From: Roseobacter sp. SK209-2-6
Lineage (GTDB): Bacteria; Pseudomonadota; Alphaproteobacteria; Rhodobacterales; Rhodobacteraceae
Direction of reading: 5' to 3'
NCBI RefSeq assembly: GCF_000169455.1
Contig: NZ_AAYC01000012.1
Coordinates: forward strand, 95,379-159,378
Length of the DNA: 64,000 bases
Translations under genes and position numbers: made by a program
Part shown: positions 34,680-44,267 of the stretch, piece by piece
Numbering within the stretch: position 1 is the first letter of the stretch
How the letters are laid out: the number at the start of each line of letters is the position of its first letter
Notes under the pieces: generated by a model
Database searches by the model: none
Told to the model about the DNA's origin: nothing
What the model saw: the letters and a program-made list of their open reading frames with translations, nothing else

Positions 34680-36293
34680 TCAATACTCGTCCTCGCGCGG
34701 ACCATTTTGCCACTCCTTGGCGAGGTTGCCAAAACGGGTAAACTGCGCCTCAAATGAAAGCTCAACCGTGCCGATGGGGCCGTGACGCTGCTTGCCGACA
34801 ATTACCTCGGCCTTGGCGTGCAGGCGTTCCATTGCGGTTTTCCACTCTTCCATTTTATCGAGTTCGTGGTCGCCGGGCTTTTCACGTTCCTTGTAGTATT
34901 CCTCGCGGAACACGAACATTACCACGTCAGCATCCTGTTCGATCGAACCTGACTCCCTGAGGTCCGAGAGCTGCGGACGTTTATCGTCGCGGCTTTCCAC
35001 CTGACGCGAGAGCTGCGAGAGAGCGACAACCGGGATGTTCAGCTCTTTGGCGATGGCTTTCATCCCCATGGAGATCTCGGCGATCTCATTGACCCGGTTG
35101 TCGGACATGCCACGGCAGAGCTGCAGATAGTCGATGACCAAGAGGTCCAGCCCATGGGTGCGCTTCAGGCGCCGCGCACGGGCCGCCAGCTGCGAGATGG
35201 GCAGGGCAGGTGTGTCGTCGATAAAGAGCGGGCAGCTTTCCAGATCTTTGGCGGCCTGGACAAAGCGGCGGAACTCGCTTTCGGTCATATCACCTTGGCG
35301 GATCTTGTGGCTGGAAATCTCTGAAGCTTCCGCCAGGATCCTGCCCGCCAACTGTTCTGCGCTCATCTCGAGCGAGAAAAAGCCGACCACGCCGCCATCC
35401 ACAGCTCCTTCTGACCCGTCCGGCTTGGTGCCACGGCGATAGGCTTTGGCCACGTTGAAGGCCACGTTTGTCGCCAGTGAGGTTTTACCCATCGAGGGGC
35501 GCCCCGCCAAGATCAGAAGATCCGAGGGGTGCAAGCCGCCAAGCTGCTTATCCAGATCGGCCAGCCCGGTTGAGATCCCGGCCATGCCGCCGCCACGTTG
35601 ATAAGCCTCATTGGTGACATTGACCGCTTCGGTGACGGCTTTGAGGAAGCTCTTGAAACCGCTTTCTGTCTGGCCCTGTTCGGCCAACTGATAAAGCGAT
35701 TGTTCCGCCTCGACGATCTGTTCCTTCGGCTCCGAGGCCACATCGACGCGCCGCGCCTTATCCGCAATGCTTTGACCGAGGGCGATCAGCTCACGTCGGA
35801 TCGCCAGATCATAGATCATCTGAGCGTAATCACGAACCGCAAAGGCCGAGATCGAGGCTGAGGCAAGTTTTGCCAGATAGGCAGGTCCGCCAAGTTCCTT
35901 CAAGCCCTCGTCATCTTCCATAAAGGCCTTGAGGGTCACGGGTGAGGCAAGCGCATTCTTGGAAATCCGCGCGGCGGCGATTTCATAGATCCTTGTGTGG
36001 ACCGGATCGTAGAAATGGCTGGAGTTTATGATCGAGGCGACCCGATCATAAACATCGTTATTTGTCAGGATCGCGCCCAGAAGCTGCTGCTCAGCCTCGA
36101 CTGAATGGGGCAACTCGACGGGCTCGTCCGCAGCCTTGGCAACTGCCATGCCCGCGCCTTGCGGAGTGGCGGGCAGTTGATCCGGGGCCGGAGAGGCCAT
36201 GTCCTCAGGAATTTCACCAGAGATGTGATCCGGCATTTCTTCCGGCAGGGGCGCGCTGGGCGCTCCGTCGTCATATGGGGGGATCTCGTTCAT
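34680..36293 (-). CDS. dnaB: Replicative DNA helicase DnaB
   Basis: The 537-residue helicase has an N-terminal domain (HSVEAEQQLLGAIL at about 63-76), a linker, and a RecA-like core with Walker A AGRPSMGKTS and Walker B LLVIDYLQL, followed by LRESGSIEQDADVVMF. It unwinds DNA at the replication fork. The first 60 residues are acidic and proline-rich, longer than in E. coli (471 residues in total), a feature seen in alphaproteobacteria. The ATG at 36293 has GAGAGCAGAG upstream; the longer frame to 36422 is not needed. Confidence 0.96.
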   Translation of the reverse strand: MNEIPPYDDGAPSAPLPEEMPDHISGEIPEDMASPAPDQLPATPQGAGMAVAKAADEPVELPHSVEAEQQLLGAILTNNDVYDRVASIINSSHFYDPVHTRIYEIAAARISKNALASPVTLKAFMEDDEGLKELGGPAYLAKLASASISAFAVRDYAQMIYDLAIRRELIALGQSIADKARRVDVASEPKEQIVEAEQSLYQLAEQGQTESGFKSFLKAVTEAVNVTNEAYQRGGGMAGISTGLADLDKQLGGLHPSDLLILAGRPSMGKTSLATNVAFNVAKAYRRGTKPDGSEGAVDGGVVGFFSLEMSAEQLAGRILAEASEISSHKIRQGDMTESEFRRFVQAAKDLESCPLFIDDTPALPISQLAARARRLKRTHGLDLLVIDYLQLCRGMSDNRVNEIAEISMGMKAIAKELNIPVVALSQLSRQVESRDDKRPQLSDLRESGSIEQDADVVMFVFREEYYKEREKPGDHELDKMEEWKTAMERLHAKAEVIVGKQRHGPIGTVELSFEAQFTRFGNLAKEWQNGPREDEY

Positions 36294-36422
36294 CTCTGCT
36301 CTCGTCGCTTTAGGAATAGATAGCGCATATCGGCCGGGCTGGGTATCTGGAAATCCTGTGCGCAAGTCGTGCTTGGCTGTGGATTTCTTTTTCCATGGGG
36401 TGAATTCTTGGGCCGTGGGCAT

Positions 36423-36458
36423 AGAATAGGCCGCCTGGTTGGAACCGGCGGCCTATTC
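36423..36458 (-). terminator. Possible terminator of pyrE
   Basis: A 12-bp stem (36424-36435 with 36447-36458) lies 21 bases after the pyrE stop on the minus strand. The outer part of the stem is AT-rich, but no clear T run follows, so termination may be partial. Confidence 0.55.
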
Positions 36459-36478
36459 CATAAGCGCTAAATTCGGTC

Positions 36479-37159
36479 TCAGATCTTTTTGTTGGCCTCT
36501 TGCCAGGCACGGGGATCTTTGAGGAAGATCTCGACCTCGGTCAGGGTTTCCTCGTCAAAACTCTTTTGCGCTTTGGCTTCGGCAAGGACATCCCACCAGG
36601 TGCACAGATAGTGCAGCTCTACGCCGTGGTCGCCCAGGCGTTTGGTGGTTTCGGGAAAGATATCATAGTAAAAGATCACCGCCGTATGGCCGCAGGAGGC
36701 GCCGGTTTCACGGATCGCATCTACGAACGAGAGCTTGGAGCCACCGTCGGTGGTCATATCTTCCACCAGAAGCACGCGCTGGTCTTCTGTCATCACACCT
36801 TCAATACGTGCGTTGCGGCCATACCCTTTGGGTTTTTTGCGCACATAGGTCATCGGCAGGGCCATGCGCTCTGCCACCAGCGCGCCGAAAGGGATGCCCG
36901 CTGTTTCACCGCCTGCAATATTGTCGAAGGCTTCGAACCCTGCGTTGCGCATCACGGTGACGGTGAGAAAATCCATCAAGGTGGTGCGTATGCGTGGGAA
37001 AGAGATCAGTTTGCGGCAGTCAATGTAGCTGGGCGACGGCAGGCCGGATGCGAGCGTGTAAGGCTCGCGCGTGTTGAAATTGACCGCGCCGATTTCCAAG
37101 AGCATGCGGGCAGAAAGGCGAGCGATTTCCTCGCGGGACGGATAAGAGGTCGGGATCAT
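36479..37159 (-). CDS. pyrE: Orotate phosphoribosyltransferase
   Basis: The 226-residue enzyme joins orotate to PRPP in pyrimidine synthesis. The PRPP-binding motif [14 protein letters not shown] (about 128-141) and the [10 protein letters not shown] loop (about 108-117) are present. Three nearby starts are possible; the ATG at 37159 is chosen because AAGGA lies ten bases upstream, while the ATG at 37168 abuts the same signal. It lies 80 bases downstream of pyrC. Confidence 0.95.
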   Translation of the reverse strand: MIPTSYPSREEIARLSARMLLEIGAVNFNTREPYTLASGLPSPSYIDCRKLISFPRIRTTLMDFLTVTVMRNAGFEAFDNIAGGETAGIPFGALVAERMALPMTYVRKKPKGYGRNARIEGVMTEDQRVLLVEDMTTDGGSKLSFVDAIRETGASCGHTAVIFYYDIFPETTKRLGDHGVELHYLCTWWDVLAEAKAQKSFDEETLTEVEIFLKDPRAWQEANKKI

Positions 37160-37239
37160 GAATGGCATCCTTAGTCTGTTTCGTACCAGAAAATATTCAA
37201 ATTTTCTGGAAAATTTTCTTGCGACAAGAAAATTGGGCG

Positions 37240-38283
37240 TCAGTTGGCGACAGCCCAATAAATGTCGAACCCTGGATCAAAGACGGTGACGGGACCGTCG
37301 TCGCTATGGATCTTTTTCGGGAACTTAGCCGCGGCCTCTGATTTCACAAGTGTGATTGTCTCGGGGTTTTCCGGCAATCGGTAGAACGAAGGTCCATTCT
37401 GGCTGGCGAATTTCTCCAGGTTTTCCAGTTTTCCTTCTTCCTCAAAGACATGCGCCAATAGCGGCATGGTATTGGTAGCGGTGAAGCAGCCCGCGCACCC
37501 ACATCCGCTTTCTTTTGCGGGATCAATGTGAGGTGCAGAGTCGGTGCCCAGGAAGAACCGCACATCACCTGAGGTTGCAGCGGAGCGCAGGGCCAGGCGG
37601 TGTTCTTCCCGCTTGGCCACTGGCAGGCAGTAGTAGTGCGGCTTGATACCGCCAACCAGGATATGGTTGCGGTTGATGATCAGGTGATGGGTGGTGATTG
37701 TGGCGCCGAGATTTTTGTCTTGGCTGCGCACATAGTCTGCAGCGTTGGAGGTGGTGATATGCTCCATCACCACGCGCAGATCTGGTGTGGCACAACGGAT
37801 CGGATCCAGTACGCGATCAATAAAGACCGCTTCGCGATCGAAAATGTCGATGTCGTGGTCGGTGACCTCACCATGGGTGCAGAGCGGCAGTCCGATCTCA
37901 GCCATCTTTTCGAGCACGGCGCGGACCTTATCGAAATCGGTAACGCCCGAAGCTGAATTGGTGGTCGCGCCTGCTGGGTATAGTTTCACCGCTTTGATCA
38001 AACCACTGGCATAGGCTGCTGCCACATCTTCCGGATCCGTGTCTTCGGTCAGATAGAGCGTCATCAGAGGCTCAAACGACATGTCCTCGGGGAGAGCGGC
38101 CAGAATACGCTCCCGATAGGCCGCGGCCTGATCCCCAGTGACCACTGGCGGCACCAGATTGGGCATGATGATGGCGCGGCCAAAATCGCGGGCAGTTTCA
38201 GGCAGAACGGCCTGCAGCATGGCGCCATCGCGCAGGTGCAGATGCCAGTCGTCGGGGCGGGTAAGGGTCAGCGTCTGGGTCAT
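37240..38283 (-). CDS. pyrC: Dihydroorotase
   Basis: The 347-residue amidohydrolase closes carbamoyl aspartate to dihydroorotate. Metal ligands appear as WHLHLRDG at about 13-20, the carboxylated lysine in [16 protein letters not shown], and the aspartate in [10 protein letters not shown]. It belongs to the type II (E. coli-like) dihydroorotases, whose length of about 347 it matches. With pyrE it forms a pyrimidine pair on the minus strand. Confidence 0.96.
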   Translation of the reverse strand: MTQTLTLTRPDDWHLHLRDGAMLQAVLPETARDFGRAIIMPNLVPPVVTGDQAAAYRERILAALPEDMSFEPLMTLYLTEDTDPEDVAAAYASGLIKAVKLYPAGATTNSASGVTDFDKVRAVLEKMAEIGLPLCTHGEVTDHDIDIFDREAVFIDRVLDPIRCATPDLRVVMEHITTSNAADYVRSQDKNLGATITTHHLIINRNHILVGGIKPHYYCLPVAKREEHRLALRSAATSGDVRFFLGTDSAPHIDPAKESGCGCAGCFTATNTMPLLAHVFEEEGKLENLEKFASQNGPSFYRLPENPETITLVKSEAAAKFPKKIHSDDGPVTVFDPGFDIYWAVAN

Positions 38284-38376
38284 GCGAGTGGCGTTAGCAT
38301 AGGTCCCGGCAAAGGGGAAGCTGCTCTCGGATTTCTGCTCGGCCAGAATTGGCCAAGGGCGAGGCTGTGAGATCGC

Positions 38377-39333
38377 TCAGAGAGTGGAGGGGAGTTCGAA
38401 CTCGCCGTCTGCTGCGCGCTTTTGCAGGTTGTTGAGCCTGCGCCTAAAGCGCGGAGCGCGCATGCGAGAGGTTACATTGCGGCACAGGAGAAGCTGCAGA
38501 AAAGGACGTTCCAAGAGGTCCAGACGGTTCATCACAGAACGCAAATAGGCTGAGTTCTCGCGGCGTGCGCGATATAGGCGCGCAAACTCCAGAGTGCTCA
38601 ACTCTCCTTTTTCTATGGCAAACAGGATCTGCTGCAGAATGTCCATTTCCAAAAAACGGGTCTGAACAGTTGCCCCAAGGTTGGGCACCCTGATCCGGTC
38701 GACGTTCTCGCGTTGAAACAATGCGGCATGCATCGCATCAAGCTGCTCATAGGGATCGTAGAAAACATAGGCATCTTTGGCCGCGTCCAGCATGTCCGGC
38801 GCATAGCCGTAGCGATCAGTAAAGGAGGTGCGGCGGAGCTCTGTGAAGCGATCGTCCCATTCGGTCATACGCGGGTCAAGTGTGGCCTGGGGTTGGATTA
38901 GGGCGACGCTGGCGCCCGGCGCCGCAACCGAGAAACAGGCAGCCGCATAGCCGCAGGGGCCCGCACCATAGAAAATCACATTGTCGAACTCATCAAAGAA
39001 TCCGTCATCGATCAATTGGTCAAAGAAACCATAGAGATGCGCCTCGCGGAACCAGGTATCTCCGTTGGAAATGAGACAGAGATGCGACCACCCCGCCGTA
39101 CGCACCATCTCAAAACCCTGAGGCTGCGCCTTATCCGAGAGATTGCGAATACCTTGAATAGTTTCAAAGCTCACCAGGAGTGTGTTGCCTTGATCGATGA
39201 AGGTCGCAAAATGCTTGGGCCCAAGGGGTTGAAACAGCCCGAGTTCTTCAGAGATTTCTGCAAGGCGTTGCTGCCATTCAGCTGGTTTGAGAGCGGAAAG
39301 ATCTTCCTCGAGGATGTCTAACCCTTCGGTCAT
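38377..39333 (-). CDS. Uncharacterised alpha/beta protein of the glycan operon
   Basis: The 318-residue protein has an alpha/beta look. A central strand-turn-helix NVIFYGAGPCGYAAACFSVA (about 118-137) resembles a nucleophile elbow with Cys127 where a hydrolase would have Ser, followed by VALIQPQATLD. Related proteins in Rhodobacteraceae are sometimes named phosphoadenosine phosphosulfate reductase, but I see no CC/CxxC or ECGLH motif to support that. It is the last gene of the glycosyltransferase operon (142 bases after the preceding stop), so a role in polysaccharide handling is possible. No function is assigned. Confidence 0.65.
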   Translation of the reverse strand: MTEGLDILEEDLSALKPAEWQQRLAEISEELGLFQPLGPKHFATFIDQGNTLLVSFETIQGIRNLSDKAQPQGFEMVRTAGWSHLCLISNGDTWFREAHLYGFFDQLIDDGFFDEFDNVIFYGAGPCGYAAACFSVAAPGASVALIQPQATLDPRMTEWDDRFTELRRTSFTDRYGYAPDMLDAAKDAYVFYDPYEQLDAMHAALFQRENVDRIRVPNLGATVQTRFLEMDILQQILFAIEKGELSTLEFARLYRARRENSAYLRSVMNRLDLLERPFLQLLLCRNVTSRMRAPRFRRRLNNLQKRAADGEFELPSTL

Positions 39334-39474
39334 TGCTGGTGTCCTTGCCTTGGCCTTGATTTGCGCGCAGTTGCATCAAGACCTAAGGAGGGAATGCGGC
39401 CAAATTTGGAAAAACTCGCGTTTCTTTGCTGGCTGTTTTCCAATGGGCCCGCGCCCCAGATCCAAGAAGTCGCT

Positions 39475-40560
39475 CTATGTGTTTTTACCCTCATAGTCCG
39501 AGGCTGCAGATCTAGCGGCATTTTGCTGGGCGAGATTGGCGAAACCAGTCAGGGTTTGGGCTGAGGCGGGATTGATCAATCGCGAAGGGGGCGTCATCAA
39601 CAGGCGCGCGAAAAGGGCGCGGAAGGGCTCTTCTTGCATTAATTGACGAAATCTCTCGTGACGCCACTGCACTGCCTCTCTATGCAAATTCGTCAGTTTG
39701 GTGTCTGCGCGAAACTGCGAGAGATGCTGATCGCGCGCTTCTGCATAGCGATCTATCGAATGGTCTTCATCAGTGTTGAAATTCCGTTCAATCCAATAGT
39801 CGGTTCCCAACAGGTCATCAGAATGCACCGCGCGTCCCCGGTCCGCCTTTAGGACATAACTTTCCATACTGCCCAAGGGGTAATGGTTTAGCTGCGCAAG
39901 ATCGTAATTGGGCTGGCCATAGTTGGAAAATACCCGTTTCTTTTTGAAAGCATCGCCCAGTTCTCGGCCCATACAATCGAACCAGCGAAAGTGATCGCGC
40001 TTCTCTTCGTTCTTGGCGCTACGCGGCCTGTGGACACCAATCTTTTGATAGGTGCCATCATTGCGATATAGAGTTTTGAACATCGAGGCGCGCCAGGGCC
40101 AATGGATGATCTCTGGCGCACATTTCCGAAAGACCTCTGTCATCGGGCGGTCTTCGTATCGCAGGATGTCTCCATTGCCAAAAAGTCGCCAGGTGAGGGT
40201 GATCGCTTTGGCATCGGGCAGTGCCGCCAACAAATCATCCAACTTGCCTTGCCCGGTCTTGATGTTGACAAACTCATCAATATCCAGCGCCAGGATCCAA
40301 TCTGCCGCGTGAACGAGGGGGTGTTTGTCGGCGTGCTTCATCGCTGTAAATTGGACGCCGCCTTTGCCGTAGGGACCGTCATTGCGAATATGGGTGAGCT
40401 GCCCCAGCTCGTCCAGCCGGTCCAAGATCAAATCAGTTCCATCCTGGCAGTTGTTTGAAAATACGAGGAAATCCGTAAACCCGACTGCGCGATGGTGGGC
40501 AAGCCATTCCAACAAAAAGGCGCCTTCGTTGCGGACGGTCAGGATAGCCAGAAAACGCAT
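39475..40560 (-). CDS. Glycosyltransferase family 2-type protein
   Basis: The 361-residue enzyme begins MRFLAILTVRNEGAFLLEWL, the first strand and helix of this GT-A group, with a DGTDLILDRL segment and the metal-binding LDIDEFVN at about 88-95. A C-terminal block QLNHYPLGSMESYVLKADRG is shared with the two glycosyltransferases upstream. It probably transfers a sugar from a nucleotide donor on the cytoplasmic side; sugar and acceptor are unknown. The ATG at 40560 lies two bases after the FkbM stop. Confidence 0.85.
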   Translation of the reverse strand: MRFLAILTVRNEGAFLLEWLAHHRAVGFTDFLVFSNNCQDGTDLILDRLDELGQLTHIRNDGPYGKGGVQFTAMKHADKHPLVHAADWILALDIDEFVNIKTGQGKLDDLLAALPDAKAITLTWRLFGNGDILRYEDRPMTEVFRKCAPEIIHWPWRASMFKTLYRNDGTYQKIGVHRPRSAKNEEKRDHFRWFDCMGRELGDAFKKKRVFSNYGQPNYDLAQLNHYPLGSMESYVLKADRGRAVHSDDLLGTDYWIERNFNTDEDHSIDRYAEARDQHLSQFRADTKLTNLHREAVQWRHERFRQLMQEEPFRALFARLLMTPPSRLINPASAQTLTGFANLAQQNAARSAASDYEGKNT

Positions 40561-40562
40561 TT

Positions 40563-41252
40563 TCACCAATCCGAGCGGAAAACCGCGACCTTGCCATGGG
40601 ACCATTTAGGGTAGAATACTAGGCCAGCGTCATCCAGACAGTGGAACAGTTTGCGAATGCCGGATTTTCCAATCCATTGGGGATGGGTTTCCATGACTAC
40701 TGCCCGCAGGCCTGTTAGGTTCATCTTTGGTAGTAGATCTACTTCGGCACCCTCGATGTCACAAATAAGAACCGAAGGTTTCAACTCAGCGATAACTGCG
40801 TTGACGTCTCTTGTCGGAACCTCAACCTCAGAGCCCTCTGAGACACCTTGTTCCGGATCTAGAGAGGAGGCAAGGAAGTTCTGCCGTAAATAGAACGATG
40901 TTGAGCCGTCTTTCTCACCTAGCACCGCATGGGTGACATGGGCGTTGGTCACCTCGTTGGCGGCATGAACCTCTTGAATATAAGGAACCAGATTGGGGTT
41001 CGCTTCAAAGGAGTGCACCGAGGCAGCAGGTGTTTTGGTGCCAACAAGCGTTGACATAAAGCCGATGCCGCCGCCCAATTCCAAAACGACATCACCGGCT
41101 TTGATCAGTTTCAGAGCGGCAATGGCTTCTTTCGCTTCATAGGTGCCCTGACGCAACAAGCGCCTGATGCGTTCCGGTAAGATCGACCGATCCAAAGGGA
41201 AGCGCATTCCTCTGCACCAAAGATACCTATCGGCTTTTGATGTTTCACCCAT
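40563..41252 (-). CDS. FkbM-family methyltransferase
   Basis: The 229-residue class I methyltransferase has the SAM motif VVLELGGGIGFMS (about 54-66), FEANPN at about 81-86 and LICDIEGAEVDLL at about 160-172, which together mark the FkbM family. FkbM enzymes O-methylate sugars or natural products. Between glycosyltransferase and sulfotransferase genes, methylation of a glycan is the best inference. It starts four bases after the preceding stop and ends two bases before the next ATG. Confidence 0.88.
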   Translation of the reverse strand: MGETSKADRYLWCRGMRFPLDRSILPERIRRLLRQGTYEAKEAIAALKLIKAGDVVLELGGGIGFMSTLVGTKTPAASVHSFEANPNLVPYIQEVHAANEVTNAHVTHAVLGEKDGSTSFYLRQNFLASSLDPEQGVSEGSEVEVPTRDVNAVIAELKPSVLICDIEGAEVDLLPKMNLTGLRAVVMETHPQWIGKSGIRKLFHCLDDAGLVFYPKWSHGKVAVFRSDW

Positions 41253-41255
41253 GGG

Positions 41256-43631
41256 TCAACTCTCCACATCCAAGGCCAATGCATAGGCCGTGCGTTCAGC
41301 GGCGTTCAACTTGATCGTCAGTGCCTTTTGGTAGAGGCTCTCGAACTCATCCATGCCATGCAATTCAGCCGCTTTGGCGAGATGCCAGTCGAGACCTGCC
41401 TTATGCCATTTTTTGAGAGAGGCATCTTCTAACAGACGTTCAAACTCTGTGCGCATTCTGGGCAGGTTGCGAAGGATAGTCAGATCCTTGTGATCGCCCC
41501 AATCCATACGGATCCAGTAGTTGATGCCTATGGAGCGGTCCACATGCAAGGCGCGCCCACGCTGACGCTTTACCAGATAGCTTTCTGCAGAACGTAGCGC
41601 ATAATGATTGAGCTGCAATAGGTCGTAACCAATGGATTTTCGGGAGCTGCGCCAACCGTTGTCTACCGCCTCTTGGGTCATGTCTTTGCCGGACCCGTTG
41701 ACCCATTTCACCTCAGCGCGCTTTTCCTCCAGGAGTTTGTTGGGGCGGTGGCAGCTGATTTTCTGATATGCGCCAATGTTCTTGGACATAGTTTTATATC
41801 CCCAAACCGTATGAGGTTTAGGGCAGTGTTTCGGCGCGCAGGTGTCAAATTGTTCAATGACAAAGCGATCTGCCAACCGGGTGACCCCATTGTGACCAAA
41901 TAGGCGCCAGGTCATCGCGATATTTGTGGCGTCAGGCACGCGCGCTAAAAAATCCTGCAAAGTGCCATTTCCGCAGCGCACATTGATGAACTCATCCACA
42001 TCGATATGGATGATCCAATCGGCATTTTTGATCAGTGGTTCTTTCAGCGATTGGTTCAACGCATATTGCTGCGGTGAGTTGCCCTTCCAATTATCATTGT
42101 TGCGATGCTGCAGAATACCAAGCTCCTGCAATCGATCCAGCAGTTCACTGGTGCCATCCTCACAGCCATTAGTGTAGATGAGGAAGTTATCGACACCCAT
42201 TGCTCTGTGATAGGCGACCCATTCCAAAATATAGGGGGCTTCGTTCTTCATGCAGCCGACAATGACATTACCGCTGCTCCCCTTGGGCAGAACGCGCGAA
42301 GGAATAGCTGAGTAATCAGGGCGCGGCTGATCCTCACCCCCAGCGCCGAGATTGTTGTGGGGGCGAAGGGCTGAATTGATCAGCGTTTCATAATTCTGCA
42401 CAGCTGCTGGAGGAAGCAGTTTGCTTACGTCTTTGCCGGGAGGAGGTGGGGTTGCCCTCTCTTCTGCTTGAAGGTTTGACTTTCCGATACCAAGGTCTGC
42501 CCCTTTGGATTTCATCTCCCCTCTGCTGGCCTTTTTGATGCGCTGCATGAAGGTCATCAGGTATTGTGAGGCCCGGAAGCCACTCTCTAGATCCGGCTCT
42601 GATAAGGGGAGTGGTGTGTCGCCCAACCCATGGTCGAGAAGGCGGTCCGAGCCTGCCAGCGCCGGATGGCGTTGGGCCAGGGCCGTATTTGCAGGCAAGA
42701 AATAGGCGGCGATAGGCTGGAGCATCTTGGGATCAAACCCTGCGCCGGGGCGAAAGATCTCTTTGTGAAAACTGCGCCAAAGCTGGCGCGGCAGGATGAA
42801 TCTGCGCGTGCTGAGTAATTGCAGCAAGAGCTGGTTGAGGTGTCGACAACGCGCCAGCCAAACCGCAGAGGGCAGCGCTGGCGGCTGACCGTTGGGAATT
42901 TTGCCCAAGGGCACAGACAGATCAAAGGTCTTCTGAACTTCTAAAGGTAAACCATCCCCGTAAAAGGTGGCTTCGTGATAGGGGCGAAACCGCAGGGCTC
43001 CTGCGCCAAAGACCGCATTCCAGTGCTGTTCGAGGGCAGAGTAGTCCAGCCAGAACGGCGCGCCTTGTGTTTCCTCGAACTGACCCGCTTGCGGCGCAAT
43101 CCGGGGGAGCGTGTTTAGGCAATCCTGCCACCAGTTTTCTGCTCCTACGAGAGATAGTTCCTGTGAAAGAGTGCGATCCCGCCCTTCCAGAATCTGGCTG
43201 CTGTAGTTCCACGCCAAAGCATGAGCTGGCTCATCAATATGGGCGACCGGAATAATATCATGCGAATGGGGGGAAAGCAGGGCTTTCAACCGCTCCAACT
43301 CACTTTTGCGGTGCAGCTTGGCTCCAAGTTGAGAGGCGGAAAGGATCATCACATCTGGTTTGGCCTGGGCCACTTCCTGTTGCAGTTCCTCGCTAAGCTC
43401 TCGATAGAGTTTGGCCTGTTTTCCTTCGGAGATATAACCGCGATTGTAGCGAAGCGGGTCGATATGTTCGGGATCCGTGACGGCCATGAACAGACGGGTG
43501 TGGTTGCTTGCTCCAGGCGCGCGTGGGAACAACACACCATTGCGTTGCAGCTTGTCGCGCTTTTTGATCAGCAGTTTTTGCAAACGCTCTGCTCCGGCAT
43601 GCTCCAGCCCGATATGAAGATAGATCCGCAT
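41256..43631 (-). CDS. Two-domain protein: degenerate sulfotransferase-like domain fused to glycosyltransferase
   Basis: The 791-residue protein has two parts. Residues 1 to about 330 resemble the sulfotransferase fold: IYLHIG at 3-8 is followed by LEHAGAERLQKLL where active enzymes have a KTGTT-type phosphosulfate loop, and HIDEPAHALAWNYSS replaces the usual R-P-S-Y segment, so PAPS binding seems lost. A linker of about 120 residues leads to a glycosyltransferase domain (about 455-700) with VGCMKNEAPYILEWV, IHIDVDEFIN (DVDEF at 544-548) and LNHYALRSAESYLVKRQRG. Its ATG overlaps the preceding TAA. It may position an acceptor for the catalytic domain (inference). Confidence 0.8.
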   Translation of the reverse strand: MRIYLHIGLEHAGAERLQKLLIKKRDKLQRNGVLFPRAPGASNHTRLFMAVTDPEHIDPLRYNRGYISEGKQAKLYRELSEELQQEVAQAKPDVMILSASQLGAKLHRKSELERLKALLSPHSHDIIPVAHIDEPAHALAWNYSSQILEGRDRTLSQELSLVGAENWWQDCLNTLPRIAPQAGQFEETQGAPFWLDYSALEQHWNAVFGAGALRFRPYHEATFYGDGLPLEVQKTFDLSVPLGKIPNGQPPALPSAVWLARCRHLNQLLLQLLSTRRFILPRQLWRSFHKEIFRPGAGFDPKMLQPIAAYFLPANTALAQRHPALAGSDRLLDHGLGDTPLPLSEPDLESGFRASQYLMTFMQRIKKASRGEMKSKGADLGIGKSNLQAEERATPPPPGKDVSKLLPPAAVQNYETLINSALRPHNNLGAGGEDQPRPDYSAIPSRVLPKGSSGNVIVGCMKNEAPYILEWVAYHRAMGVDNFLIYTNGCEDGTSELLDRLQELGILQHRNNDNWKGNSPQQYALNQSLKEPLIKNADWIIHIDVDEFINVRCGNGTLQDFLARVPDATNIAMTWRLFGHNGVTRLADRFVIEQFDTCAPKHCPKPHTVWGYKTMSKNIGAYQKISCHRPNKLLEEKRAEVKWVNGSGKDMTQEAVDNGWRSSRKSIGYDLLQLNHYALRSAESYLVKRQRGRALHVDRSIGINYWIRMDWGDHKDLTILRNLPRMRTEFERLLEDASLKKWHKAGLDWHLAKAAELHGMDEFESLYQKALTIKLNAAERTAYALALDVES

Positions 43632-44257
43632 TATCCGTTTTGTGCCTTCCGGTTTACGTTTGCCTTGCCCCACCAGGGCAGATCACGCCCGAGGTGGGCA
43701 CTGACCTTCTCGCGTGCTTCGGGATCTGCGACATTGATTTCCAGGAAATCCGGGTCATCGCGAAACCAATGCTTCAAGGCATCATAATGGCCATTGATCC
43801 AACGCACTTGTTGCTCTTCTGTTTTGCCATATCCGATAGGCAGACCGGGCACTGTACTGGCAGGCAGCCGAGTGGTGCCCAGGTTGTTCCAGGCCATGAT
43901 TGATTTGGAATGACTAGCCGCATCACGTCGCGTGGCGATGAATTTCACCTCTGGGTAAAGGTTTTTGAAGGCCTGCAAGAGGGCAAAATCAAACTGCGGC
44001 CAGACCGAAAATTTTCCATGTATAAAGCTGATTTCAGAGATGGCATCATATTCTCGCATGAAGGCCATTGGGTCGCCTTGTTCATAGAGCCCCTTGTAGA
44101 GCAGCCCACCCACAAAGACCCGGCGCTTTCCGGGGCGATCTTCCTCACGCTCTTTCAAGCGGTGATCCGCCACTTGATACCCAGCCTGCGTGAGCGCCTT
44201 GTTCAAGGTGGTGGTGCCGGACTTTGGCAGGCCCAGATTTATGACCTTCAGTGTCAT
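43631..44257 (-). CDS. Sulfotransferase family protein
   Basis: The 208-residue protein has the 5'-phosphosulfate loop LGLPKSGTTTLNKAL at 8-22 and a 3'-phosphate segment ATRRDAASHSKS around 105-116, so it should use PAPS to sulfate an acceptor, here most likely a sugar of the glycan made by the neighbouring enzymes. The last residues PWWGKANVN resemble the short C-terminal end seen in such proteins. The ATG at 44257 is chosen because the fold starts there; the frame is open to 44428. Ten bases separate it from the upstream glycosyltransferase stop. Confidence 0.85.
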   Translation of the reverse strand: MTLKVINLGLPKSGTTTLNKALTQAGYQVADHRLKEREEDRPGKRRVFVGGLLYKGLYEQGDPMAFMREYDAISEISFIHGKFSVWPQFDFALLQAFKNLYPEVKFIATRRDAASHSKSIMAWNNLGTTRLPASTVPGLPIGYGKTEEQQVRWINGHYDALKHWFRDDPDFLEINVADPEAREKVSAHLGRDLPWWGKANVNRKAQNG

Positions 44258-44267
44258 GGGTGTAGTC

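Noticed and set aside
38377..39333. Label 'phosphoadenosine phosphosulfate reductase' for the 318-aa protein
   Set aside because: It lacks the CC/CxxC and ECGLH features that are present in the real cysH product at 59452-60222.
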